Assembly: GCA_019113345.1 (NCBI GenBank)
Contig: DXHQ01000078.1
Location: forward strand, 28,783-92,782
Reading direction: 5' to 3'
Source: Candidatus Faecalibacterium intestinigallinarum
GTDB lineage: Bacteria > Bacillota > Clostridia > Oscillospirales > Ruminococcaceae
Length of the DNA: 64,000 bases
The stretch's first letter is position 1, and each line of letters begins with the position of its first letter. The notes beneath the pieces are model-generated. The model saw only the letters and a list, made by a program, of their open reading frames with translations. It had not been told where the DNA came from and searched no databases. Positions 47,944 to 57,189 of this stretch are shown here, in pieces. A program made the position numbers and the translations under genes.

Positions 47944-50262
47944 ATGAAGACAAAAGGCAGAGCATGGCATCTCGTCGTGACGGTGCTGCTGATCGCGGTG
48001 TTTGCGTTTACCGCCTTCTTCGGCGTGTCGTCGACCTACGGAGATGTGACCACCATCTACATCAAGGGCGCGCGGGACATCCGGTTCGGCGTGGACATCA
48101 AGGGCGGCGTCAACGTGACCTTCCTGCCGTCGGACGGCTTTGACGCCACCGACGAGCAGCTGGACGCGGCCCAGACCGTCATCGAAAACCGTCTGGTCGC
48201 CCTGAACATCACCGACTACGAGCTGTACGCCGACTACAACCAGGACAGCCTGATCCTCGAGTTCCCCTGGCAGTCGGACGAGACGGCGTTTGACCCTGAG
48301 GCCGCCATCCAGGAGATCGGCACCACCGCCTACCTGACCTTCCGGGAGGGGACGAGCGCCGACGGCGCCCTGATCCTGGACGGCGCGCAGGTCGAAAACG
48401 CCACCGCCCAGTATGGTCCGGTGACCAGCGGCGGCGCGTCGGAGTATTACGTCGCCCTCGAGTTTGACAGCGAGGGCGCGGCCGCCTTCGGCGAGGCCAC
48501 CACCCGCCTGTACGAGGAGGGCGGCTCGATCGGCATCTGGCTGGACGATGAGAACATCAGCGTCGCCACCGTCAACGCCGCCATCACCGACGGCCGGGCC
48601 GTCATCACCGGCGCCGATTTTGACCGGGACGCCGTGGTCACCCTGGCCCGGCAGATCAACTCGGGCGCGCTGCCCTTCGCCCTGACGGTGGACAGCTACT
48701 CGACCATCAGCCCCACCTTGGGCGAAAACAGCCTGGAGGCCATGGTCTACGCCGGCGTCATCGCCTTTGCCCTGATCTTTGTCATCATGACCGTCATGTA
48801 CCGGCTGCCCGGCGTCCTGGCCTGCGTGGGCCTGCTGGGTCAGGTGGCGGCCACCCTGGCTTTTGTCTCGGGTTACTTCCCGGTGTTCAACAGCTTTACC
48901 CTGACGCTGCCCGGCATCGCCGGCATCATCCTGGCCATCGGCATGGGTGTTGACGCCAACGTCATCACCGCCGAGCGGATCAAGGAGGAACTGCGCACCG
49001 GCAAATCCCTGCCCGGCGCCCTCAGGAGCGGCTTTGCCCGCGGCCTGACCCCCGTCATCGACGGCAACGTTACCATCGTCATTGTGGCGGTGGTCCTGAT
49101 GGGCGCCTTTGGCCCCACCGACGGCATCTTCGCCAGGCTGCTGGGCTTTGTCTTTTTCGCCTTCGGCGCCTCCACCGCCGGCACCATCTACGCCTTCGGC
49201 TACACCCTGCTGACCGGCGTGCTGCTCAACTTCGTCTTTGGCGTCTTTGGCACCCGGGTCATGATCTGGGGCGCGTCCGCCGTCAAGGCACTGCAGAACC
49301 CCTGGCTCTACGGCGCGGACAAGAACCCCAAAGAGCCGAAGACCATCGACTTTGTGGGCAAGAAGAAGGTTTTCCTGACCTTCTCGGCCTGCCTGATGGC
49401 GGCCATCGTCCTCTGCGCGGCGGTGCTGGGCGTTCGGATGGACACCGAGTTCACCGGCGGCGCCATGCTCACCCTGAGCTATGAGGGGGAGGCCGACCTC
49501 GCCGCGGTCGAGCAGACCGCCGAGGAGGCCCTCGGCAACACCAACCTGACTTTGCAGACCGGCGAGAACGTCGCCACCGGGGAAGCCACCCTCAAGATCT
49601 CCCTGCCCGGCAGTGAGACGGTGACCACCGAGCAGGTCTCCGCCCTGCTGGACAGCCTGGCCGAAAGCTGCCCCGACAACCAGTTTGCCCAGCTGTCGCT
49701 GAGCAACGTCAGCCCGGCCATGGGCACCCGTTTCCTGCAGAAGAGTCTGGTGGCGGTGGTCTTTGCGCTGGCGCTGATCCTGATCTATATCGCCTTCCGT
49801 TTTAAGAACATCGGCGGGCTGACCGGCGGCGCCATGGCCATCCTGGCGCTGGTCAACGACGTGATGGTCATCTTCGGCACCTTTGTCCTGATGCGGGCGG
49901 CGCTGGACGGCAACTTCATCGCGGCGCTGCTGACCATCCTGGGCTACTCGGTCAACGACACCGTCGTCATCTACGACCGCATCCGCGAAAACCGCAAACT
50001 GCTGGGCAAAAAGGTCTCCTTTGGGGAGCTGGTCAACCAGTCTCTCAACCAGTCCCTCAAGCGGACGCTGATGACCAGCGTCACCACCGTGACGGCGCTG
50101 GCGGTCATGTGCGTGGTGTCGGTCCTGTACGGGCTGGACAGCATCTTTACCTTCGCCTTCCCCCTGATGATGGGCATGATCAGCGGCGTGTACACCTCGC
50201 TGTGCGTCTCCACCTCGGCGTGGGTCCTGTGGGACGGCCGGAAGGCAAAGCAGAAGAAATGA
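47944..50262 (+). CDS. secDF: Protein translocase subunit SecDF (fused SecD-SecF)
   Basis: RFGVDIKGGVNVTFLPSDG; ANVITAERIKEELRTGKSLPGALRSGF; MDTEFTGGAMLTLSYEG; VNDTVVIYDRIRENRKL. Confidence 0.95.
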   Translation: MKTKGRAWHLVVTVLLIAVFAFTAFFGVSSTYGDVTTIYIKGARDIRFGVDIKGGVNVTFLPSDGFDATDEQLDAAQTVIENRLVALNITDYELYADYNQDSLILEFPWQSDETAFDPEAAIQEIGTTAYLTFREGTSADGALILDGAQVENATAQYGPVTSGGASEYYVALEFDSEGAAAFGEATTRLYEEGGSIGIWLDDENISVATVNAAITDGRAVITGADFDRDAVVTLARQINSGALPFALTVDSYSTISPTLGENSLEAMVYAGVIAFALIFVIMTVMYRLPGVLACVGLLGQVAATLAFVSGYFPVFNSFTLTLPGIAGIILAIGMGVDANVITAERIKEELRTGKSLPGALRSGFARGLTPVIDGNVTIVIVAVVLMGAFGPTDGIFARLLGFVFFAFGASTAGTIYAFGYTLLTGVLLNFVFGVFGTRVMIWGASAVKALQNPWLYGADKNPKEPKTIDFVGKKKVFLTFSACLMAAIVLCAAVLGVRMDTEFTGGAMLTLSYEGEADLAAVEQTAEEALGNTNLTLQTGENVATGEATLKISLPGSETVTTEQVSALLDSLAESCPDNQFAQLSLSNVSPAMGTRFLQKSLVAVVFALALILIYIAFRFKNIGGLTGGAMAILALVNDVMVIFGTFVLMRAALDGNFIAALLTILGYSVNDTVVIYDRIRENRKLLGKKVSFGELVNQSLNQSLKRTLMTSVTTVTALAVMCVVSVLYGLDSIFTFAFPLMMGMISGVYTSLCVSTSAWVLWDGRKAKQKK

Positions 50263-50283
50263 CCCTGTGACGGAGGACACACT

Positions 50284-50745
50284 ATGAAATGCCCCTACTG
50301 CGGCGGGGAGGAATCCAAGGTGATCGATTCCCGCCCGACCGAAGACGGCGAGCGGATCCGCCGCCGCCGGGAGTGCCTGGTCTGCCGCAAGCGGTTCACC
50401 ACCTACGAGGCGGTCGAGACGCTGCCGCTGATGGTCATCAAAAAGGACAACTCCCGGGAGGCGTTTGACCGCCAGAAGGTCCTGAACGGGATGCTGCGCT
50501 CCTGCGAAAAGCGCCCGGTCAGCTACGACCAGCTGGAACGGGCGGTGAACAACATCGAGCAGACCCTGCTCTCGGGCTATGACCGCGAGGTCAGCAGCGT
50601 GCGGATCGGGGAGCTGACCATGCAGGAGCTGAAAAAGATCGACGAGGTGGCCTACATCCGCTTCGCCTCGGTCTACCGCCAGTTTGCCGACGTCGAGAGC
50701 TTTTTCAACGAGCTGGAAAAGCTGATGAAGGACCGCAAAGAATGA
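50284..50745 (+). CDS. nrdR: Transcriptional repressor NrdR
   Basis: [48 protein letters not shown]-cone domain. Confidence 0.97.
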   Translation: MKCPYCGGEESKVIDSRPTEDGERIRRRRECLVCRKRFTTYEAVETLPLMVIKKDNSREAFDRQKVLNGMLRSCEKRPVSYDQLERAVNNIEQTLLSGYDREVSSVRIGELTMQELKKIDEVAYIRFASVYRQFADVESFFNELEKLMKDRKE

Positions 50746-50748
50746 CAG

Positions 50749-50787
50749 AAAAGCCCCGAATGTGCGTACGCGCATTCGGGGCTTTTT
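50749..50787. terminator. Bidirectional terminator between nrdR (+) and DUF4363 gene (-)
   Basis: AAAAGCCCCGAATG-tgcgtacgcg-CATTCGGGGCTTTT, 14-bp perfect stem. Confidence 0.88.
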
Positions 50788-50796
50788 CTCTGCCCG

Positions 50797-51165
50797 CTAC
50801 AGCCAGCGCCTTGTCAGCCAGTCGACGCTCTCGGCCAGAAAGGCCGCCCGGCCGATCTCGCCCAGGGCCTCTTCCTGGGCGTTTTCGGTCAGATGGCTGG
50901 CGGCGGCCCGCAGGCTTGCCTCCAGCTCGAGGAAATCCTCGGTACGCAGGTAGAGGACGCTGTCCCGCCGCATCTCCTCGCAGAGGGCCGCGCCCTTCAA
51001 AACCGCCCGGTGGGCCGCCGGCAGGTCGTCGGCGTGGAGGGCGTCGGCCGCGGCTTCCAGCTGGACGGTCAGCTCGTCCGCAAAGCCGCGGACCCGGAAG
51101 GTGCTGTAAAAGGTCAAAAGCAGGATGCCCGCCGCCAGGGCGAGGCAGAGCCAGATCCGTTTCAT
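50797..51165 (-). CDS. DUF4363 family protein
   Basis: 122 aa; N-terminal TM MKRIWLCLALAAGILLLTFYS; C-terminal ESVDWLTRRWL; overlaps the DUF421 gene. Confidence 0.78.
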   Translation of the reverse strand: MKRIWLCLALAAGILLLTFYSTFRVRGFADELTVQLEAAADALHADDLPAAHRAVLKGAALCEEMRRDSVLYLRTEDFLELEASLRAAASHLTENAQEEALGEIGRAAFLAESVDWLTRRWL

Positions 51166-51866
51166 CCGTCCGCCTCCTTTCTGCCGCCCGCCGGGCGGCT
51201 TTCTTTTTTCAGCAGGAAATAGTCCCCGGTGTCGTTGCCCAGCAATATCAGGATCTCCCCGACCGGCAGGCCGTTGGCCCGGGCGGTCTGTTCCAGCCAG
51301 GCCCGATTCTTGCCGCAGGCCGCGAGGTTGTCGGGCAGGACCTGCCCGTCCACCACCAGCGGGACGGTGGCCTGCGTTTGCTGCGCGGCCAGCTGCAGGT
51401 CGGCGAGGGTGGCCGGCTCTTTGTCCGGCCTGCGGGCCACCGAGAGGCTGCCGTTGGTCTCGATGACGGCGTAGGAGACGTCCCGCGGGTCGTAGATATC
51501 CTTGCCGCGCAGCGCTTCGAGCAGGTCGGCGGCGGTCAGGCGGAGCATCCGCAGCGCCTGCTGGTCGATCTCGCCGTTTTGGATCACCGTCTTGGGCCGC
51601 CCGGCCAGCAGGTTGGAAAAGCGCCGGCTGTAAAAGCTGAGGATCGAGCCGAGCAGCTCGAGGCTGGCGATCAGGAACAGGGGAATGAGGCTGGCGGTGA
51701 CCGGGACATCCTCCGATTCGATCGAGATGGAGGCGAGGTTGGAGATCAGCATGGTGGAGACCAGTTCTTCGGGCTGCAGCTCCCCCAGCTGGCGCTTGCC
51801 CATCAGCCGCATGGCGAACAGGACGCAGAGATAGATCAGCACGGTGCGGAAGAGTAAAAGCTTCAA
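51162..51866 (-). CDS. DUF421 domain-containing (YetF/YrbG-like) membrane protein
   Basis: LIYLCVLFAMRLMGKRQLGELQPEELVSTMLISNLASISIE; PKTVIQNGEIDQQALRMLRLTAADLLEALRGKDIYDPRDVSYAVIETNGSLSV. Confidence 0.92.
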   Translation of the reverse strand: MKLLLFRTVLIYLCVLFAMRLMGKRQLGELQPEELVSTMLISNLASISIESEDVPVTASLIPLFLIASLELLGSILSFYSRRFSNLLAGRPKTVIQNGEIDQQALRMLRLTAADLLEALRGKDIYDPRDVSYAVIETNGSLSVARRPDKEPATLADLQLAAQQTQATVPLVVDGQVLPDNLAACGKNRAWLEQTARANGLPVGEILILLGNDTGDYFLLKKESRPAGGRKEADG

Positions 51867-51945
51867 GGGGGCAGACCTCCTTTACATAAACGGGAAAACG
51901 TTCGGGCATACTGAGGCTGCAACGGATGCAAAGGGAGGATGCGGG

Positions 51946-53394
51946 ATGCAGCTTTCATCAAACCTCAGCGAAAACCTGGCGGCCTTTCATACCATGTTTG
52001 GCCAGTCGGCGGATTATTATGCAAAGCAGGTGACGGTGGCCGGATGCCCGGCCGCCATCCTTCTCTTTGACGGGATGGCGAGCCTTTCCTCCCTCTGGAC
52101 GCTGCTGCTGGACGCGGTCGACCGGGCGGACCGGTTTGCCGGGCAGCCGCCGGCGGGCGGACGGGAGATTTTTGAGCGCCTGCTCTACCACTCCGACCTG
52201 CCGGCCCAGAGCGGCCCGGTGCGCACGGACGAGGAGGCGGTGCAGCTGCTGACGGCGGGCTTTGCCGTCCTGCTGCTGGACGGCTGGGAACAGGGGATCG
52301 CTTTTTCGGTGCAGAACCTGCAGTTCCGCGCTGTCAACGAGCCCTCAGGGGAGGGCAGTCTCCGGGGCAGCCGGGAGGGCTTTGCCGACCTGCTGCGGGT
52401 CAATCTGAGCTTGCTGCGGCGGCTGGTCCGCACCCCGGAGCTGGTGATGGAGGTGGCGCAGGCCGACGGCGCCATGCGGACCGAGTACGCCCTGTGCTAC
52501 TGCCGGGACAAGGCCGACCGGGCGATGGTGGCCAGGGTGCGCAGCCTCTTGCAGAAGGCAAAGCCGGAGCTGCTGCTCGATTCAAGCTACTTTGTTCCCT
52601 GGCTGCTGCCGGTCCGGTACCGGCTGTTCACCCCGGCGGGGTACACCGAGCGGCCGGCGGTGGCGGCGGCCAAACTCTGCGAGGGGAAGCTGGTCATCCT
52701 GGTCAACGGCAGTCCTTCGGCCATGGTGCTGCCCGCCCTCTTTGCCGAAAACTTCGAGTGCCTGGACGACTACGCCGCCACCGCCTTTTTTTCGTCTTTC
52801 CTGCGGGTGATGAAGTACGCCTCCTTCTACCTGACCGTTTTTCTGCCGGGGGTGTTCGTCTGTCTGGCGGTCTACCTGCCCGAGCTGATCCCGCCGCAGC
52901 TCCTTTATAAGATCACGGCGGCCGAGAAGGGGACGCCGCTGCCCCTCTTTGCCGAGATGGTGATGGTCATCCTGATCTTGGAGGTCATCCGGGAGGCGGG
53001 GCTGCGGATGCCGCAGTCGCTGGGACACTCGGTCAGTCTGGTGGCCGCCCTCATCATCGGGGACGCGGCGGTCTCGGCCGGGCTGATGAGCACCCCGGTC
53101 ATCCTGACCGCCTGCCTGACCGCGGTGGCGGTCTTTATCACCCCTTCCCTCTACGAGCCCGCCACCCTGCTGCGGCTGGCCGTGGTGCTGGCTGCCGGGC
53201 TGGCCGGGCCGGTGGGGCTGGCGGCGGTCTTTCTGGTCTTTCTGTTCATCCTGTCCGATGTCTCGGCGCTGGGGGTGCCCTATCTTTCTCCCCACCCGTT
53301 TCCCACCAACCCGCTGGCCGACGACGGGGTGATCCGGCGCAACTACCGTCGGGTGTCCCGCCGGCCTTTTAATATCTGGCAGAGGAGGGGCTGA
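51946..53394 (+). CDS. Spore germination protein, GerA/SpoVAF family
   Basis: LVNGSPSAMVLPALFAENFECLDDYAATAFFSSFLRVMKYASFYLTVFLPGVFVCLAVYLPELIP; FLFILSDVSALGVPYLSPHPF. Confidence 0.9.
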   Translation: MQLSSNLSENLAAFHTMFGQSADYYAKQVTVAGCPAAILLFDGMASLSSLWTLLLDAVDRADRFAGQPPAGGREIFERLLYHSDLPAQSGPVRTDEEAVQLLTAGFAVLLLDGWEQGIAFSVQNLQFRAVNEPSGEGSLRGSREGFADLLRVNLSLLRRLVRTPELVMEVAQADGAMRTEYALCYCRDKADRAMVARVRSLLQKAKPELLLDSSYFVPWLLPVRYRLFTPAGYTERPAVAAAKLCEGKLVILVNGSPSAMVLPALFAENFECLDDYAATAFFSSFLRVMKYASFYLTVFLPGVFVCLAVYLPELIPPQLLYKITAAEKGTPLPLFAEMVMVILILEVIREAGLRMPQSLGHSVSLVAALIIGDAAVSAGLMSTPVILTACLTAVAVFITPSLYEPATLLRLAVVLAAGLAGPVGLAAVFLVFLFILSDVSALGVPYLSPHPFPTNPLADDGVIRRNYRRVSRRPFNIWQRRG

Positions 53395-53395
53395 G

Positions 53396-54268
53396 ATGAA
53401 GCAGATCCCAAAGGAATGCTGCGGCTTTTCGCCTGCAGCGGTGGCGCTGGGGCTGACCGCCGCGGCGCTGGCCGAGAGCTTTTACGGCCCGGCCGGGGTC
53501 TGCCCGCCCCGCAGCGCGGCCCTGCTGGGGCTGGCGGGGGCGGCGGCGCTCTCGCTGGCGGCCTGGCTGTTCGGGTTCTGGGCCGCCCTGGCCGGGCTGT
53601 TCAGCGGCCGGGGGCCTTTGCCGAGGGCGGCCGGCTGGCTGTTCTTCGGCTGGTTTGCGCTGGAGTTTGCCCGCACCGCGGCGGCGGCGCAGACCGTCTG
53701 CCGGGAGGAGTTTGGCTCCAACGCCCTGATCGCGGTCCTGCCGCTTTTGCTGCTGGTCACCTGGCAGATGGACGCCGGCGCGCTCGACCGCTCCTCCCGG
53801 GCTCTCTGGTGGCTGCTGGGGGTGGGGGCGGCAATCTGCCTGTTCGGTCTGGCCGATCAGATGCGCTGGCAGCGGCTGTTTGAGGCGGGCGGCGGGGCCG
53901 CCGGCTGGCCGCCGGTGCGGGTCTTTCCGGAATATTTTGCCCTGCCGCTGCTCTGTACCGAACAGGACGTCCGCCGCAGCAGGGCCGCGCTGCTGCCCTT
54001 TTGGGTCTGGGCTGTGCAGGCGGGCTATGCCTTTGTCCTGGCGCTGGTGCTGGGCCGGCCGCAGGCGGACGGCTACACCGGCCTTGAGCTGCTGCGGGCC
54101 TGGGCGATGGGCTATTTTTCCCGGCTGGACGCTTTTCTGCTGCTGGTCTGGCTGGCGGCCGCCCTCTGGCGGCTCTGCCTGCTGGCCTTTGTCCTGCGCC
54201 GCCTTGCGCGGCTGAACGGGGGACAAAAAGCGCCGGCCCAACAACCGGAGAAGGGGGCGCAAAGGTGA
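53396..54268 (+). CDS. Multi-TM membrane protein, possible divergent/truncated GerAB-like germination permease
   Basis: 290 aa, about 7-8 hydrophobic segments; C-terminal YFSRLDAFLLLVWLAAALWRLCLLAF resembles the GerAB last TM region; directly follows the gerA-like gene. Confidence 0.6.
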   Translation: MKQIPKECCGFSPAAVALGLTAAALAESFYGPAGVCPPRSAALLGLAGAAALSLAAWLFGFWAALAGLFSGRGPLPRAAGWLFFGWFALEFARTAAAAQTVCREEFGSNALIAVLPLLLLVTWQMDAGALDRSSRALWWLLGVGAAICLFGLADQMRWQRLFEAGGGAAGWPPVRVFPEYFALPLLCTEQDVRRSRAALLPFWVWAVQAGYAFVLALVLGRPQADGYTGLELLRAWAMGYFSRLDAFLLLVWLAAALWRLCLLAFVLRRLARLNGGQKAPAQQPEKGAQR

Positions 54269-55497
54269 AAAACACAGGCCGTACAACAGGAAAGGGACGC
54301 CGGCTGCGGAAAATCGGCGCAGCCTACTGTCTGGCCGCCCTGACGGCGGCGCTGGGCTGGCTGTACAGCAGCCTGCCCGACCATGTCTCGCTGGAACCGG
54401 GGCAGGCGCTGACCCTGCCCCGCTTTGCCTATATCCAGCCGATGGGCGCTGCCGGGGCGAGGAATGTGGCCAGCACCCGGACGGCGGGCAGCTACCAGAC
54501 GACCCTTTCGATCGGCGGGATCTTCCCGGTCAAGACGGTGCGGGCGACCATCACCCCGCGGCCGCAGGTGAAAGTCTGCGGCACCCCCTTCGGGGTCAAG
54601 ATGTTTTCGGAGGGGGCGCTGGTGGTGGGCTTTACCGATTCCAGCGGCCCCGACGGCGCGCCGGTCAACCCCGCCAAGGAAGCCGGCCTTCGGCTGGGCG
54701 ACCGGGTGATCTGCATCGGGGAGACCGTCACCGAAAGCAACGACGCCGTCAAGGCCGCCCTGGAGGGCGCCGCCGGCCGTCCGGTGCGGGTGGTCTATGT
54801 CCGGGAGGGCAGCCAGCAGCAGACGGTGCTGACCCCCTGCTGGGACGCCGCGGCCGGCGAATGGCGCGCCGGCATGTGGGTGCGGGATTCCTCGGCCGGA
54901 GTGGGCACCCTGACCTTCATCGACGAGGAGAACGGGGTCTTTGCCGGATTGGGCCACTCGATCAGCGACGGGGACACCGGGCAGAGCATCGCGCTGCGCA
55001 GCGGCGAGATCGTCCCCTGCGAGATCGTGGGCTGCACCAAAGGCTCGGCCGGCAGCCCCGGCGAGCTGAAGGGCAAGTTCCTGGGCAGCCACGCGGTGGG
55101 AAGCATCGAGCTCAACGGGGAGAACGGGGTCTACGGCGCCGCCCGCGCCACCTTCGACGGGCAGGTGATGGAGGTGGCCTTTGCGCAGGAGGTGGTGGAA
55201 GGCCCGGCCCAGATCCTGACCACCACCCGGGGCCAGACCGCAAGGATCTACGACGTCGAGATCGAAAAGGTCACCGACGCCGAGCAGGTCCGCAACATGG
55301 TCATCCATGTGACCGACCCGACCCTTCTGGCCGAGACGGGCGGCATCGTGCAGGGGATGAGCGGCAGCCCCATCCTGCAGAACGGGCGGCTGGCCGGCGC
55401 GGTGACCCATGTGCTGGTCAACGACCCGACCCGGGGCTACGCCATCTTTGCCGAGACCATGCTGGCCCAGGCCGAGAGGGTGGAAACCGAAGAGTGA
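54265..55497 (+). CDS. spoIVB: SpoIVB peptidase (PDZ plus S55 domain)
   Basis: PDZ GLRLGDRVICIGETVTESNDAVKAALE; GLGHSISDGDTGQ; GGIVQGMSGSPILQNGRLAGAVTHVLVNDPTRGYAIFAETML. Confidence 0.95.
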   Translation: MKNTGRTTGKGRRLRKIGAAYCLAALTAALGWLYSSLPDHVSLEPGQALTLPRFAYIQPMGAAGARNVASTRTAGSYQTTLSIGGIFPVKTVRATITPRPQVKVCGTPFGVKMFSEGALVVGFTDSSGPDGAPVNPAKEAGLRLGDRVICIGETVTESNDAVKAALEGAAGRPVRVVYVREGSQQQTVLTPCWDAAAGEWRAGMWVRDSSAGVGTLTFIDEENGVFAGLGHSISDGDTGQSIALRSGEIVPCEIVGCTKGSAGSPGELKGKFLGSHAVGSIELNGENGVYGAARATFDGQVMEVAFAQEVVEGPAQILTTTRGQTARIYDVEIEKVTDAEQVRNMVIHVTDPTLLAETGGIVQGMSGSPILQNGRLAGAVTHVLVNDPTRGYAIFAETMLAQAERVETEE

Positions 55498-55505
55498 ACC
55501 GCAGG

Positions 55506-55535
55506 GCAGGCCGGGCGCGTCCCGGTCTGCTTTTT
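55506..55535 (+). terminator. Terminator-like hairpin between spoIVB and spoIIIAA
   Basis: GCAGGCCGGG-cgcgt-CCCGGTCTGC followed by TTTTT. Confidence 0.75.
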
Positions 55536-55593
55536 GGTTCTAAACGCCCGCCAGTTGCATAGGATAGGGTAAAACGGACAGGGAGGAAAAGAG

Positions 55594-56490
55594 ATGGACG
55601 AGTATTTCCAGGCGGTGGGGGCGCTGCCGGCCTGCTTTGCGCGGCCGCTGGCCGACATCGCGCCCGAAACGGCGGCGCAGGTCCACGAGGTGCGGCTGCG
55701 GACGGGCTGTCCGCTCTGGCTGAATGTGGGCGGAGCCCTGCGCCCGGCGGGTCGGCTGCCCGGCTGCCCGCCCGCGCTGGCGGCCCTGCGGCCCACACGG
55801 CAGCAGATGGAGGAAGCCCTCTACGCCCTCTGCGGCGGGTCGGTCCCCACCCATCAGACCGAGCTGGCCGAGGGCTATCTGACCCTGCCCGGCGGGCACC
55901 GGGTGGGGGTGGGAGGCCGGTACTTATCGCACCCCCGGGAAGGGGTGGTGCTGCAGACCGTCACCTCTCTCAACCTGCGCGTCGCGCGGGCAAGACAGGC
56001 CGTCCTGCCGCCCCGGCTGACCGAGCTGCTGCAGGGGCGGTTCACCGGGCTGCTGGTGGCCGGGGAGCCGGACAGCGGCAAGACCACCCTGCTGCGCGGC
56101 ATGGCGGCATATCTGGCCGGGCTGGGCCGGGCGGTGGCCGTCATCGACGAGCGGGGGGAGTTCTGGCCCGAACAGCTGCGGGCGGCCCGCCCGCCGGTGG
56201 ACACCATTGCCGGGCTGCCCAAGGCGCGGGCGGTGCAGATGGCGCTGCGGACACTGGCCCCGCAGGCCGTCCTGCTGGACGAGCTGGGGGGCCTCGAGGA
56301 GGTGCGGGGGCTGGAGCAGGGCTTTTTCAGCGGGGTGGACTACGCCGCCAGCCTCCACGCCGCCAGCCTGGAAGAAGCCCTCCGCCGCCCGCAGGTGGCC
56401 TACATGAGGGAGCGGAGGATGGTCCGCGCGGTGGTGCTGCTGGCCGGCCGGCAGGCCCCCGGGCAGGTGGCCGGGGTGCATCTGCTGTGA
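55594..56490 (+). CDS. spoIIIAA: Stage III sporulation protein AA (ATPase)
   Basis: VHEVRLRTGCPLWLNVGG; LTLPGGHRVGVGGRYL; LLVAGEPDSGKTTLLRGMAAYL; VAVIDERGEFWP. Confidence 0.95.
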   Translation: MDEYFQAVGALPACFARPLADIAPETAAQVHEVRLRTGCPLWLNVGGALRPAGRLPGCPPALAALRPTRQQMEEALYALCGGSVPTHQTELAEGYLTLPGGHRVGVGGRYLSHPREGVVLQTVTSLNLRVARARQAVLPPRLTELLQGRFTGLLVAGEPDSGKTTLLRGMAAYLAGLGRAVAVIDERGEFWPEQLRAARPPVDTIAGLPKARAVQMALRTLAPQAVLLDELGGLEEVRGLEQGFFSGVDYAASLHAASLEEALRRPQVAYMRERRMVRAVVLLAGRQAPGQVAGVHLL

Positions 56491-56966
56491 GCGGGCTGCG
56501 GCTGGCAGCCGCCCTGCTGCTGACGGCGGGGGGCTTTTGCGCCGGAGATGCCCGGCGGCAGCGGCTGAGCGCCCGGCGGCGGGCGCTGGAAGAAGTCATC
56601 GGGCTGCTGACGCGGCTGCGGCAGGAGATCGGTTACCGCCGCGCCGATCTGGGCCCGCTCTGCCGGGCCCTTGCGGCCGAATATGACCCGGACAGTGCTC
56701 TGGGCCGCGCGCTGGCCGGCGCGGACGGTTTTGCCTGGCTGGCCCCGCCCGCCCCGCTGGAAAAAGGAGAGGCGGCCTGCTTTACCGAATGCTTTGCCGG
56801 GCTGGGCCGGTCCGACGCCGGCCAGGAGTGCGCAAGGCTGGACTACTACCTGGCCCGGTTCGAGACCTTTCTCGCCGGGGCGCGGGAGGAAGAGGCCCGC
56901 TCGGCCTCCCTCGACCGGCGGCTGGGGCTGGCGGCGGGGGCGGTGCTGGGGCTGCTGATCTTATAA
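56487..56966 (+). CDS. spoIIIAB: Stage III sporulation protein AB
   Basis: Position, size and LEEVIGLLTRLRQEIGYRRADLGPLCRAL...SDAGQECARLDYYLARFE; overlaps spoIIIAA by 4 nt. Confidence 0.88.
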   Translation: MSGLRLAAALLLTAGGFCAGDARRQRLSARRRALEEVIGLLTRLRQEIGYRRADLGPLCRALAAEYDPDSALGRALAGADGFAWLAPPAPLEKGEAACFTECFAGLGRSDAGQECARLDYYLARFETFLAGAREEEARSASLDRRLGLAAGAVLGLLIL

Positions 56967-56988
56967 AAACAAAGGAGATGACAGGGCT

Positions 56989-57183
56989 TTGGAAATCGAT
57001 CTCGTGTTCAAGATCGCGGCCATCGGGATCATCGTGGCGGTGCTGAACCAGCTGCTGATCCGCTCGGGCCGGGAGGATCAGGCCATGATGACCACGCTGG
57101 CCGGGCTGGTGGTGGTCCTGTCCATGCTGGTGCAGCAGATCAGCGACCTGTTTGTGACCATCAAGGCCCTGTTCGCCCTCTAG
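56989..57183 (+). CDS. spoIIIAC: Stage III sporulation protein AC
   Basis: 64 aa: MEIDLVFKIAAIGIIVAVLNQLLIRSGREDQAMMTTLAGLVVVLSMLVQQISDLF. Confidence 0.95.
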   Translation: MEIDLVFKIAAIGIIVAVLNQLLIRSGREDQAMMTTLAGLVVVLSMLVQQISDLFVTIKALFAL

Positions 57184-57189
57184 GCCGCC

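Noticed and set aside
47758-50775. 1005-aa minus-strand ORF antisense to secDF/nrdR
   Set aside because: Same high-GC antisense artifact; spans two conserved genes and intergenic DNA.
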